A stretch of 64,000 nucleotides of DNA from Candidatus Rokuibacteriota bacterium (GTDB taxonomy: Bacteria; Methylomirabilota; Methylomirabilia; Rokubacteriales; CSP1-6), in NCBI GenBank assembly GCA_016866775.1, contig VGLJ01000001.1, positions 62,001 through 126,000 on the forward strand, read 5' to 3'. The notes beneath the pieces were generated by a model. The model was not told where the DNA came from and did not search any database. It saw only the letters and a program-made list of their open reading frames with translations. The translations under genes and the position numbers were made by a program. Of the stretch, positions 8,750 to 17,010 are shown in pieces; the first letter of the stretch is position 1; every line of letters begins with the position of its first letter.

Positions 8750-8851
8750 CGAACCACGGCACCGGGACACGGAACGAGTGGCTCGCGGCGCGGCTCGAGC
8801 TGCTCGAGGAGGAAAAGGAGCTCACGCGGCGACGAGTACGACCAGGGTTAG
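8746..8851 (+). pseudogene. DUF899 family (thioredoxin-like) gene remnant with internal deletion
   Basis: The frame from ATG 8746 reads NEWLAARLELLEEEKELTRR, the conserved N-terminus of DUF899 proteins, which normally run to 220-250 residues. Immediately afterwards another frame reads DEYDQG then TAG (8849-8851), which resembles the usual DUF899 ending (...RRHDEY). So about 190 residues between the two ends appear deleted, with loss of frame. The remaining N-terminal frame runs on to 8985 without similarity. The start overlaps the stop of the small CxxC gene, showing the two were once a coupled pair. Confidence 0.6.
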
Positions 8852-8945
8852 GCGCGATCGAGCGCGACCACGAGGCCGTCGCCACCCGCGGCGTGCCGCT
8901 GCGGCGACCCGTCGTCGTCAGGGAGAGGAACTGCGGCCCGTCACC

Positions 8946-9896
8946 TCAGAGGACGCGGCGGATGGCGGCCTCGATCCGCGCCTGATCGGGGAGCGCGGCC
9001 TTCTCGAGCGGCGGGCTGAACGGAACCGGCACCGGCGCGGCGCAGACCCGTTGGGCCGGCGCCTTCAGCGCGCGGAACGTCTCGGGATCCTCGGTGACGA
9101 CGGCGATGATCTCCGACGCCGCGGAGCACGTCGCCGGCGCTTCGTCCACGACCACCAGGCGGCCGGTCTTGCGCACCGACGCGCGGATCGCCGCGACGTC
9201 GAGCGGCACGAGCGTGCGCGGGTCGATCACCTCGACCGAGATCCCTTCCCGCGCCAGCGCCTCCGCCACCGCGAGCGCCTCGCGCACGTAATACGCGAGT
9301 CCCACTACGGTCACATCGCGGCCGGCGCGCTTCACCTCGGCCACGCCGAGGGGCACGGTCACGTCACCGTCGGGCACCGGCCCGGTGACCGCGGCGAGCC
9401 GGCTGCACTCGAAGAAGATCACCGGGTTGTTGTCGCGGATCGAGCTCTTCAAGAGGCCCTTGGCATCCGCGGGCGTCGCGGGGAGCACGATCTTCAGCCC
9501 GGCCAGGTGCATGAACATCGAGTACGGGCTCTGCGAGTGCTGCGCCGCGATCTGCGCGCCGCCGCCGGTGGTGCATCGATAGGTCACGGGAAAATCGGCC
9601 TGGCCGCCGAACATGTACCGGATCTTGCTCGCCTGGTTGACGATCTGATCCATCGCCACGAACGAGAAGGTCACCATGCCCCAGTGCACGACGGGACGAT
9701 AGCCGCTGCCCGCCGCCCCGAGCCCGATGCCCGTGAACGCGGCTTCGGAGATCGGCGTGAAGCGCACGCGCTTCCCGCCGAACGTGCGCTCGAGCGCCGT
9801 CGCCCGCCGCGTGGCGAACGTGATCACGCGCGCGTCGCGCTCCATCTCCTCGAGCATCGCCTCGTCCAGGGCCTGCGTGAAGCTGATCTCGCGCAT
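8946..9896 (-). CDS. Alpha-ketoacid (acetoin/pyruvate-type) dehydrogenase E1 subunit beta
   Basis: A 316-residue transketolase-like E1 beta. Seen: FTQALDEAMLEEMERD, RFTPISEAAFTGIGLGAA, the VMDQIVNQASK-type helix (MDQIVNQASKIRYMFGG) and the C-terminal transketolase domain with VEVIDPRTLVPLDVAAI and DEAPATCS. It forms the alpha2beta2 ThDP enzyme with the alpha subunit just upstream. I use ATG 9896; GTG 9905, three codons earlier, overlaps the alpha stop as GTGA and is an equally good start. No E2 or E3 gene follows within the window, and the next sequence is a decayed stretch. Confidence 0.9.
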   Translation of the reverse strand: MREISFTQALDEAMLEEMERDARVITFATRRATALERTFGGKRVRFTPISEAAFTGIGLGAAGSGYRPVVHWGMVTFSFVAMDQIVNQASKIRYMFGGQADFPVTYRCTTGGGAQIAAQHSQSPYSMFMHLAGLKIVLPATPADAKGLLKSSIRDNNPVIFFECSRLAAVTGPVPDGDVTVPLGVAEVKRAGRDVTVVGLAYYVREALAVAEALAREGISVEVIDPRTLVPLDVAAIRASVRKTGRLVVVDEAPATCSAASEIIAVVTEDPETFRALKAPAQRVCAAPVPVPFSPPLEKAALPDQARIEAAIRRVL

Positions 9897-9901
9897 CGGG
9901 C

Positions 9902-10858
9902 TCACGGGGCGAACATGTCGACGAGCAGATCCTTGGGATCGGGATAGGGACTCGCCTCCGCGAACGCCACCGCCGCGTCGAGATCGCGCTTCACCTCGTC
10001 GCGCATCGTCCGCAGCGCGCTCTCCGTGAGCACGCCCTGGCCGGCGAGATGGTCCTCGAGCCGCGCGATCGCGTCGCGGTCGCGCGCCGTCCACGACGCG
10101 AGCAGGTCGGCCGAACGTGTTTCCGGGGGCGGCGCGTCTCGCATCGCGTGGAACAGCCACCGGAACGTCCGGCAGTGGAGCAGCGTCGGCCCGTCGCCGC
10201 CGCGCGCCCGCTCCACGGCCGCGCGCGTGGCGTCGTGCACGGCGAGCACGTCGTTGCCGTCGACCGTCACGCCGGGCAAGCCGTACGCCGCGGCGTGCGT
10301 GGCGATGTCGCCCACCACCCGCACCGACTCCACGGCGTTCTCGGCGCCGTACTGGTTGTTCTCGCAGACGAAGATCAGCGGCAGCTTCCAGAGCGACGCG
10401 ATGTTGAGGCTCTCGTGGAACTCGCCCTCGCCCGTCGCGCCGTCGCCGAAGAAGCACGCGGTCACGGCGCCCGCGCCCTCGAGCTGCGCGGCGAGCGCGG
10501 CGCCGCACGCGATCGGCAGCCCGCCGGCGACGATGCCGTTCGCGCCGAGCATCCCGATGGCGAAGTCGGCGATGTGCATCGATCCGCCCTTGCCCTTGCA
10601 GTACCCGTCGACCCGGCCGAAGAGCTCCGCCATCATCCGGTTGATGTCGGCGCCCTTGGCGATGCAATGGCCGTGGCCGCGATGCGTGCTGGTGATGCGA
10701 TCGGTGCGCCGCAGCGCCGAGCACACGCCGACCGCCACGGCCTCCTCGCCGACGTACGGATGCACGACGCCGTGCACCCGCTTCTGCTTCCGGAGCTCGA
10801 TCGCGAGGAGATCGAACTCGCGGATCAGGATCATCGCGCGCAGCATCTCGACGGACAC
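9902..10858 (-). CDS. Thiamine-dependent dehydrogenase E1 subunit alpha
   Basis: A 318-residue ThDP-binding E1 alpha. The diphosphate/Mg motif is FGDGATGEGEFHESLNIASL ending in FVCENNQYG (GDG...NN); HRGHGHCIAKG and MHIADFAIGMLGANGIVAGG are the usual substrate-channel and phosphorylation-loop regions. Such proteins decarboxylate pyruvate, branched-chain 2-oxoacids or acetoin; the AdoA-like pattern slightly favours acetoin-type but sequence alone does not decide. It starts four bases after the aldehyde dehydrogenase stop and overlaps the beta gene, so the three form one operon and probably act on successive intermediates. Confidence 0.9.
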   Translation of the reverse strand: MSVEMLRAMILIREFDLLAIELRKQKRVHGVVHPYVGEEAVAVGVCSALRRTDRITSTHRGHGHCIAKGADINRMMAELFGRVDGYCKGKGGSMHIADFAIGMLGANGIVAGGLPIACGAALAAQLEGAGAVTACFFGDGATGEGEFHESLNIASLWKLPLIFVCENNQYGAENAVESVRVVGDIATHAAAYGLPGVTVDGNDVLAVHDATRAAVERARGGDGPTLLHCRTFRWLFHAMRDAPPPETRSADLLASWTARDRDAIARLEDHLAGQGVLTESALRTMRDEVKRDLDAAVAFAEASPYPDPKDLLVDMFAP

Positions 10859-10861
10859 GGC

Positions 10862-12385
10862 CTACTCCTTGATCACCTGTCCGTACGGCGCCTTCATCGC
10901 GAGGCCCGTGCCGTCGGTGAAGATCTGCTTCACCTCGAGGAAGTCGTTGAGGCCGTGATAGCCGAGCTCGCGGCCCATGCCGCTCTGCTTGTAGCCGCCC
11001 CAGATGCCTTCCACCGGCTGCGCGTAGTTGTCCCAGATCCACACGGTGCCGGCGCGGATCTTGCGCGCGACGCGCAGCGCGCGCGGATAGTCGGCGCTCC
11101 ACACGCCGGCGACCAGCCCGAAGTCCACCGCGTTCGCCAGCTCCACCGCTTCCGCCTCGTCGCGGAACGGCGTCACCGCCACCACCGGGCCGAAGATCTC
11201 CTCCTGGCCGAGCCGCGAGGCGTTGTCGACGCCGTCGAAGATCGTCGGCTCGACGTAGTAGCCGTGGTCGAAGCCTTCGCCGGAGAGCTTCTTGCCGCCG
11301 GTCAGCAGGCGGAAGCCCTGCGCCTGCCCGTACTCGATGAACTCCTGGACGACCTTCTCCTGGCTCGCCGAGATCAGCGGCCCCATGTCGGTCGACGGCT
11401 TCGACGGGTGCCCGACTTCGAGCTTGCGCGTCAGCGCCACCACACGCGCCATGAGCCGCGCGTGGATCCCTTCCTGCACGAGCAGCCGCGTGGTCGCGCC
11501 GCACGCCTGCCCCGCGTTGCGGAACATGCCGAAGATCGCCGCGCGCGACGCCGCGTCGACGTCCGCGTCGTCGAAGATCACGTACGGCGCCTTGCCGCCG
11601 AGCTCGAGGCTCACGCGCTTCACTTCCATGCCCGCCTGCGCGCCGATCCGCTTGCCGGTGCCCGTCTCGCCCGTGAACGAGATCTTGTCGACCTTCTTGC
11701 TCGCGATGATCTCCGCGCCGACGATGCTGCCGGGCCCGGGCACGAGGTTGAGCACGCCGTTCGGAATGCCGGTCTGCTGGATGAGCTTCACCAGCTCGTA
11801 GGTCGCGGCCGGCGTGTAGCTCGCGGGCTTGATCACGACCGTGCACCCGGCGGCGAGCGCGGGCGCCACCTTGCGCGCGGTCTGCGTCAGCGGGAAGTTC
11901 CACGGCGTGATCATGCCGACCACGCCGACGGGCTCCTTGACCAGGTTGATCATCGAGCCGGAAGGCAGCGTGAAGCTTTCACCGTAGAGCTTGCCCGCGA
12001 GCCCGGCGTAGAACTCGAAGATGTCGGCGGCGGCGCCGATGTGCGGCACGGCCTGCCGCATCGGCATCCCGACCTCGAGGCTCACCACGCGGGCCAGACG
12101 ATCGGCGTTGTCGCGCATCAGGCGCGCCGTGCGGGACAGCACCTGCTCGCGGAGCTTGTAGTTGTAGATCCAGTTCGAGACGTTGCCGTCGAACGCCTTG
12201 CGCGCGGCGTCGATGGCGGCGCGCGCGTCCTCCTGCGTCCCCTCTTCGGCGAGGGTCGCGATCTCGCGGACGTTGGCGGGGTTCTCGCGCGCGAACTGCC
12301 GGCCGCTCGCGGCCTTGCCTTCTTCGCCGTTGACGACCAGGGGGCAGTAGAGCGGCAAGCGGAGAGCGCCGTCGTCTGATGCCAT
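10862..12385 (-). CDS. Aldehyde dehydrogenase family protein
   Basis: A 507-residue NAD(P)-dependent aldehyde dehydrogenase. Seen: the ITPWNFPLTQTARKVAPAL segment, the nucleotide-binding FTGETGTGKRI, the general base Glu in LELGGKAP (about residue 260), the catalytic Cys in NAGQACGATTR (about 293) and EEIFGPVVAVTPF. Length and motif spacing are standard, so it should be active; the aldehyde is unknown. It leads a minus-strand operon with E1 alpha and beta. The start ATG 12385 lies 68 bases from the divergent VOC gene, so the promoter of both must lie in that gap. Confidence 0.93.
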   Translation of the reverse strand: MASDDGALRLPLYCPLVVNGEEGKAASGRQFARENPANVREIATLAEEGTQEDARAAIDAARKAFDGNVSNWIYNYKLREQVLSRTARLMRDNADRLARVVSLEVGMPMRQAVPHIGAAADIFEFYAGLAGKLYGESFTLPSGSMINLVKEPVGVVGMITPWNFPLTQTARKVAPALAAGCTVVIKPASYTPAATYELVKLIQQTGIPNGVLNLVPGPGSIVGAEIIASKKVDKISFTGETGTGKRIGAQAGMEVKRVSLELGGKAPYVIFDDADVDAASRAAIFGMFRNAGQACGATTRLLVQEGIHARLMARVVALTRKLEVGHPSKPSTDMGPLISASQEKVVQEFIEYGQAQGFRLLTGGKKLSGEGFDHGYYVEPTIFDGVDNASRLGQEEIFGPVVAVTPFRDEAEAVELANAVDFGLVAGVWSADYPRALRVARKIRAGTVWIWDNYAQPVEGIWGGYKQSGMGRELGYHGLNDFLEVKQIFTDGTGLAMKAPYGQVIKE

Positions 12386-12453
12386 GCGTCACACTCCTTC
12401 AGCCTCGGCGTCGGAGCCTGGAGTATAAAGCCTGACAGACGAGGAGGCTCACC

Positions 12454-12810
12454 ATGGCGATCGGCATCCACCACGTGCACATAAAGACGCGCGACCCGAA
12501 GCGAACGCTGCAGTTCTACGTGGACAACCTGGGGGCGACGCTGGTCGCCGACCGCGGCGAGCGCGGGTACACGGTGAACCTGCACGGCCTGCAGATGAAC
12601 ATCACGCCGATCATCGACACCCAGAAGCGGCAGCAGCAGTACGGCATCGAGCACATCGCCGTCGACACGGACGACTACACGGCAACGATGGCGAAGTTCC
12701 GCGCCAACGGGGCGCGCGTGCTCGAGGAGCTCCCGCCCACGAACGGGCGCCGCGTGGGGTTCGTAGAAGCTCCGGATGGCGCCCAGATCGAAATCATCGA
12801 GCGCGCGTAG
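12454..12810 (+). CDS. VOC family protein
   Basis: A 118-residue single-domain vicinal-oxygen-chelate protein: IHHVHIKTRDPKRTLQFYVDNLGAT starts the first betaalphabetabetabeta module, and EHIAVDTDDY plus GVFVEAPDG-like text (GFVEAPDGAQIEIIE) gives the second. The metal ligands expected at His7-like and the terminal Glu are present. Ribosome site GAGGAGG lies before ATG 12454. It is a lone gene, divergent from the aldehyde dehydrogenase and convergent with NIPSNAP across three hairpins. It could be a lyase, isomerase or dioxygenase. Confidence 0.85.
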   Translation: MAIGIHHVHIKTRDPKRTLQFYVDNLGATLVADRGERGYTVNLHGLQMNITPIIDTQKRQQQYGIEHIAVDTDDYTATMAKFRANGARVLEELPPTNGRRVGFVEAPDGAQIEIIERA

Positions 12811-12824
12811 GCCGGCAGTCCGAC

Positions 12825-12915
12825 CGCCGGCTTTGCCGGCGCAATCCTCCTGGGGGGAGGCAGCGACGAACCGGCGAAGCCGGTGAGGAGCGTCGGAAGG
12901 GGGGCGAAGCCCCCC
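12825..12915. terminator. Three successive GC-rich hairpins between convergent genes
   Basis: Three perfect stem-loops sit between the convergent stops at 12810 and 12922: 12825-12841 (CGCCGGC/TTT loop), 12870-12884 (ACCGGC/GAA loop) and 12899-12915 (seven-base GGGGGGC stem, GAA loop). There is no long T run, so termination may depend on stem strength on either strand. The shared three-base loops suggest one small repeat family rather than chance. Confidence 0.6.
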
Positions 12916-12921
12916 TCCGAG

Positions 12922-13221
12922 TTATTGCAGCGGCGAGAACGCGGCCGGGATCAGGAGCTTGTTCTCCTGCTTGATCGGCCGCACGCCGGACTGCGGCGGC
13001 CACTGCCCGCCCTTGCGCGACTCCTCGCGGATGCGCGTGCGCTCGGTGGAGTCCTTGTAGACCCACACGTGCACGAACTTGTTGAGCCCGCCGAGCTCGC
13101 TCGAGAAGCACGCGGCGAGCGGCGAGTGCTTCTCGCGCAGCGGCTTGCGCTTCGCGAAGCGCTCCTCGAATTCCGCCACCGTGCCCGGACGCAGCGTGTA
13201 GGTGCGAACCTCGTAGATCAT
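12922..13221 (-). CDS. NIPSNAP family protein
   Basis: A 99-residue ferredoxin-like (dimeric alpha/beta barrel) protein. The opening MIYEVRTYTLRPGTVAEFEERFAKR and the middle KFVHVWVYKDSTERTRIREE are the diagnostic NIPSNAP text. These small proteins commonly accompany catabolic enzymes; none of their reactions is certain. It is the last gene of the duplicated minus-strand operon, 24 bases after the second LigB-like gene, with a GAAGGAGGAG-type ribosome site. Confidence 0.85.
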   Translation of the reverse strand: MIYEVRTYTLRPGTVAEFEERFAKRKPLREKHSPLAACFSSELGGLNKFVHVWVYKDSTERTRIREESRKGGQWPPQSGVRPIKQENKLLIPAAFSPLQ

Positions 13222-13245
13222 GCGCTCCTCCTTCTCGCGCCCCCG

Positions 13246-14295
13246 CTAGGGCCGGAAGATGGCGAAGACCTTGTTCGAGTTCGAGATCCACGACTCCAGG
13301 AACGTGCATTCGTCGGGTCGGCGGCCGAGCTCCGCCATCGCGCCCGCGAGGCAGAACCAGTTCAAGAGCTCGTGATGCCCGCGATCCTCGGCCTCCTCGA
13401 TCGTGGTGGAGCGCCAGGGGCCCCAGTCGGCGTCGCGGAGCGCCTCGTAGTAGCGCTTGTCGAACTCCGTGTCCGGGAACATCCGCGCGTTCTTCTCGAC
13501 GAGGAACGAGTGGCTCCAGCTCGACGACGCGATGAGGGCGACGCGATAGGGGCTCGCGGTGATCGCGCGCGCGATCGCCGCCCCCACCTGGAAGCATCGC
13601 CAGGGCTGCGGTCCGGGCGGGTCGAGCTCGTCGAGCTTCGCCGCCTGTGACGGCGTCATCGGGGCGCCGTGCGCCGAGATCACCCAGCGCCCGTACGCGT
13701 TCACCGCGAACGGCACGACCGGGAACGGAAAGCCCTTCCGGTCGAAGTCGAGGTAGAGGAGCGAGTTCATGAACGCGTGGCCCATCGGATGGTGCCGCGG
13801 CTTGTACGCGTAGGCGACGTCGATCCCGTCGCGGATCAGCGCGGAGGCGACGTGCTTGGCGCCCTTTCGATGGCCGGTGACCGTGAACGTCTTGTCCGCC
13901 GGCTCGTCCCACCAGTTCTGGCCGCGCTGGTGTCTCGCCCAGGGCTGCACGTCGACGCTGTCGTACGCCAGCAGCGCGAACGGCGCGATGCCGTCTTCCC
14001 GGAAGTTCTCGTACTGGTCGTCGCCCCACAGCAGCACGAAGTCGGGCTCGAACGCGTCGAGCTCGGCGCGCGCCTTCCGGAAGTGGTGGATCATGTCGGC
14101 GCGATGCTTCTCGGAGTGCGCCAGACCTTCGTCGGTGCCCCACTGCTCGCGCATCGTCGGATGCCAGCCCTCCGGTGACCGGAGGCGCTCGGGCAGCAGC
14201 GGATCGGCTTGCAGCGTCTTGATGCGCCGGGTGATGTTGCCCTTGTAGGACAGGCCGGGGTAATGCGTGATGCCGAGCCCGAGGATCTCTCCCAT
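13246..14295 (-). CDS. LigB-family extradiol dioxygenase-like protein (copy 1)
   Basis: A 349-residue protein of the class III (LigB/DODA) fold. Aligned by eye with LigB: His12 matches His11 (ITHYPG); the catalytic His of GMSH matches SSWSH (His262); Glu242 matches HHELLNW (Glu309). The position of the second iron His, NDH in LigB, reads GDDQYENF here (Gln94). Family knowledge predicts Fe(II) ring cleavage, but this substitution makes chemistry uncertain. It lies 13 bases after a paralogue with the same plan and before NIPSNAP, in an operon with amidohydrolases and VOC proteins. Confidence 0.82.
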   Translation of the reverse strand: MGEILGLGITHYPGLSYKGNITRRIKTLQADPLLPERLRSPEGWHPTMREQWGTDEGLAHSEKHRADMIHHFRKARAELDAFEPDFVLLWGDDQYENFREDGIAPFALLAYDSVDVQPWARHQRGQNWWDEPADKTFTVTGHRKGAKHVASALIRDGIDVAYAYKPRHHPMGHAFMNSLLYLDFDRKGFPFPVVPFAVNAYGRWVISAHGAPMTPSQAAKLDELDPPGPQPWRCFQVGAAIARAITASPYRVALIASSSWSHSFLVEKNARMFPDTEFDKRYYEALRDADWGPWRSTTIEEAEDRGHHELLNWFCLAGAMAELGRRPDECTFLESWISNSNKVFAIFRP

Positions 14296-14308
14296 TCGCT
14301 CGTCTCCT

Positions 14309-15349
14309 CTACCGGAAGATTGCCTGGCACTTCGGCGCGTTGAAGATCCAGGTCTCCACCCAGTCCACCAGCTCCATCTTCAGGCCGAGCTCCGACATGG
14401 CGCCGGCGAGACACATCCAGTTCAGGACTTCGTGCTGTCCGGAAGCTTCCATCTGCGCGAGCGGGACGTCGCGCCAGCTCTCGTAGTCCCCGGCGCGGAG
14501 CTGGTCGAGCAGGATCCGGTCGGCGACCAGGTCGGGATAGATGAAGTGGTTCTTCTCGGTCAGGAACGCATGAGACCAGCTCGACGACGCCAGCAGGACC
14601 ACGCGCCACGGACTCTCGCGAAGGATGCGCGCCGTCGCTCGTCCGACCTCGAAGCAGCGTCGCGGTGACGGCGACGGCGGATCCATCTCGTCGGAGTGCC
14701 GGCTGCCGCCGCCCTGGTTGCGGATCAGCTCGCGGCCGTAGCAGTTCACGGTGACCGGAAGGATCGGATACTCGAAGCCCCGCCGGTCGAGATCCATGTA
14801 GAGCAACGTGTTGGCGAACGAGTGCGCGACGCCGTCGCCGTGGAGCGGCCGGTACGCGTACGCCATGTCGATGCCGGCTTCGAGGAGCTTGCCCGCGAGG
14901 AAACGTCCGGCGGCCGGCTGTCCGGGCCACACGAACGTCTTGTCTGCGGGTTCACCCCAGATGTTCGGGCGGCCACGCAGTCGCTTGAACGGCTGGAACG
15001 CGAGCGTCTCGTACGCCAGGACGCAGAACGGCGGCACGACGTCTTCCTGGAAGTTCTCGTACTGATCGTCGCCCCACATGAGGATGACGTCGGGACGGAA
15101 CGCCACGATCTCGTCGCGGAGGGTCCGGAACGCGCTGAACACGCGGTCCCGATGCGCGGCGAACGATGCGACGCCTTCGTCGCTGCCCCACTCCTCGCGC
15201 ATCGGCTGGGGCCAGTTGGCCGGATCCTTCATGTGCGCGGGGATGCGCGGGTCGGTGTGCAGCATGCGCGCGAGCGGCCAGGGCCTGAGCTCGCCGGGAA
15301 CCAGTCCGGGCGGGTAGTGCGTCGTGCCGATGCCGAGGATCTCGCCCAT
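14309..15349 (-). CDS. LigB-family extradiol dioxygenase-like protein (copy 2)
   Basis: A 346-residue paralogue of the following gene, sharing the opening MGEILGIGTTHYP, the WGDDQYENF loop (Gln96 where LigB has a ligand His), SSSWSH (His260) and QHEVLNWMCLAGAM (Glu307). The two copies are clearly related yet well diverged, so they may form a heterodimer or act on different substrates. It starts 12 bases after the amidohydrolase stop, so it is co-transcribed. No small LigA-like partner is present. Membership of PF02900-type proteins is confident, the activity is not. Confidence 0.82.
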   Translation of the reverse strand: MGEILGIGTTHYPPGLVPGELRPWPLARMLHTDPRIPAHMKDPANWPQPMREEWGSDEGVASFAAHRDRVFSAFRTLRDEIVAFRPDVILMWGDDQYENFQEDVVPPFCVLAYETLAFQPFKRLRGRPNIWGEPADKTFVWPGQPAAGRFLAGKLLEAGIDMAYAYRPLHGDGVAHSFANTLLYMDLDRRGFEYPILPVTVNCYGRELIRNQGGGSRHSDEMDPPSPSPRRCFEVGRATARILRESPWRVVLLASSSWSHAFLTEKNHFIYPDLVADRILLDQLRAGDYESWRDVPLAQMEASGQHEVLNWMCLAGAMSELGLKMELVDWVETWIFNAPKCQAIFR

Positions 15350-15361
15350 GTCCGTGCCCTC

Positions 15362-16507
15362 TCAGGTGCGCTTGTAGAGCCGAGCCGCGTTGTCCCAGAG
15401 GAGCTTGCGTCGCGTCTCCTGCCCGAGGCTCGACCATTTCAGGATGTTGTCGACGGAATCGGGGAACTGGCACTCCGAGTGCGGATAGTCGGAGCCCCAC
15501 ATGAGCACGTCGTCCCCGAAGACGCTCCGGACGTAGTTGAACATGTCCTCGCCTTCGTGCCGCTCGATGCTGCAGAAGAATCGTCCGCTGGTCATGTACT
15601 CGCTGGGCGCGTGCTTGAGGGGCGCGGTCCCGCCGACGTAGATCGCCTGCTCGTCCATGCGCTTGGCCCAGAACGGCAGCCAGCCGGAGCCGCATTCGAG
15701 AATGCCCATGCGCAGGGTGGGATAGCGATCCAGGAGCCCGGCGCCGATGAACGCCGCCATGAAGCGCATGCCGCCCCACGGATGCGAGGCGAGACGCCCG
15801 AGGAAGATGTTGTCCCAGAGATCCTGGTAGCCGGGGAAGTACGGCGGGTTCCACGTGAGGCTGTGGTGCACGATCGCGAGGTCGTGCTCTTGCGCGGCCT
15901 CCCAGATCGGATTGAGGCTCGGATGATCCACCGGAATGTCCTTGGCGAGCAACGGAATGACCGCGACCGCCCACCGCGACGTGCCCCACTGCTCGATCTC
16001 GCGGACCGCTTCCTCGGGAGCGCGCGAGGAGGCCACGATCATGGTCTTGAGCCGGTCCGGGAACTGTCCGCAGAAATCCGACGCGTGACGGTGCCACGCG
16101 CGGATCAGGTTGATCTCGAGCTCGAGGTTCGGGAGACCGACGACGCTGCCCCACCCGGTCGGCACCATGAGATGCGCGTCGACGCCTTCGTCGTCCATGT
16201 CCGCCACGCGGTTCGCGGCCTGATCGTCCTGCACGCCGACGCGCGGCTGCTTGCTGCCCATCCACTTCGTCCCGCGCCCCGTGAACGTCGCGTCCGGGCC
16301 GGCCGTGCCGAGGATGCGCCGGTAGAGCTTCGTGTCGACGCGGTATTGATGCGTGTCCGGCGTGCCGCCGATCTGCGCGCTCTTGATCCGGTACGGCGCC
16401 AGCTCGACGAGCTTCGGGCGGAAGCCGGGATCGACGTACCGATCGAGGACTTCCGCGGCGGGATTGCAGTGTGTGTCAGCGTCCCACGCGCGCAGCCCCG
16501 CCCTCAT
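15362..16507 (-). CDS. Amidohydrolase family protein (ACMSD-like, copy 1)
   Basis: A 381-residue amidohydrolase-2 protein. GLRAWDADTHCNPAAEVL holds the DxH metal motif; MGILECGSGWLPFWAKRMDEQ and VLMWGSDYPHSE (metal Asp) are standard for this family of metal-dependent decarboxylases and hydrolases. ATG 16507 overlaps the upstream VOC stop as ATGA; longer readings upstream are shadows of the VOC gene. It is a paralogue of the gene at 17043-18191, and each copy is preceded by its own VOC gene. It probably decarboxylates or hydrolyses a ring-cleavage product. Confidence 0.9.
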   Translation of the reverse strand: MRAGLRAWDADTHCNPAAEVLDRYVDPGFRPKLVELAPYRIKSAQIGGTPDTHQYRVDTKLYRRILGTAGPDATFTGRGTKWMGSKQPRVGVQDDQAANRVADMDDEGVDAHLMVPTGWGSVVGLPNLELEINLIRAWHRHASDFCGQFPDRLKTMIVASSRAPEEAVREIEQWGTSRWAVAVIPLLAKDIPVDHPSLNPIWEAAQEHDLAIVHHSLTWNPPYFPGYQDLWDNIFLGRLASHPWGGMRFMAAFIGAGLLDRYPTLRMGILECGSGWLPFWAKRMDEQAIYVGGTAPLKHAPSEYMTSGRFFCSIERHEGEDMFNYVRSVFGDDVLMWGSDYPHSECQFPDSVDNILKWSSLGQETRRKLLWDNAARLYKRT

Positions 16508-16998
16508 CGCCGGGCCCCGCGCGGCGGCCCGTTCTTCTCGAACGACTTCGCAAAGGCGAGCAGCTCGGCGTCGGGCTTGTCGAGGTCGATGGGCTCGCCG
16601 AGCGGCTGGCGGATCTTGTACGGCGTCGTGTAATAGATCTCGACGCGATTGCCCTCGGGGTCGTAGAAGTACACGCTGCACGCGATCCCGTGCGTGACCG
16701 TGCGCTCGATCTTCATGCCCGCGTCCTGCAGGCGGTGGTGGAACGCGCGCACGTCGTCGAGGCTCCGCACCTTGAACGAGACCTGCTGCACGTTGTGCGT
16801 CTTCTGGCCGGGCTCCTTCGCCCGCGCGAGCGCCAGCTCGTGGTGCTCGGCGTTCGGATCCGCGGAGAGGAAACAGATGCCGCGGTCGAGATCCTCGTCG
16901 CTGATCGTGAGCCCGAGGATGCGCGAGTAGAAGTCGCGCATCTTGCCGAGATCCTCGCAGTAGAGGCCGACATGGCCGAGTCCGGTGATCTGGGGCAT
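16504..16998 (-). CDS. VOC family protein (extradiol dioxygenase/glyoxalase-like)
   Basis: A 164-residue VOC protein: ITGLGHVGLYCEDLGKMRDFY starts module one, NVQQVSFKVRSLDDVRAF and VYFYDPEGNRVEIYY (terminal Glu ligand) module two. A 25-residue tail (IDLDKPDAELLAFAKSFEKN) resembles the C-terminal region of catechol 2,3-dioxygenase-like proteins. The ligand His and Glu are present. It is coupled by ATGA to the following amidohydrolase. The start at 16998 follows GAGCGAT, a weak ribosome site, behind the 15-base repeat. Confidence 0.87.
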   Translation of the reverse strand: MPQITGLGHVGLYCEDLGKMRDFYSRILGLTISDEDLDRGICFLSADPNAEHHELALARAKEPGQKTHNVQQVSFKVRSLDDVRAFHHRLQDAGMKIERTVTHGIACSVYFYDPEGNRVEIYYTTPYKIRQPLGEPIDLDKPDAELLAFAKSFEKNGPPRGARR

Positions 16999-17010
16999 CG
17001 ATCGCTCCTC

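Noticed and set aside
8848-8930. LTTTGRRSGTPRV on the minus strand as a real nitroreductase gene.
   Set aside because: Fewer than 30 codons, in conflict with a second frame; kept only as a possible remnant.
8746-8985. Calling the 80-codon frame from ATG 8746 a complete gene.
   Set aside because: Only its first 29 codons resemble DUF899, the rest matches nothing and runs into the E1beta gene.
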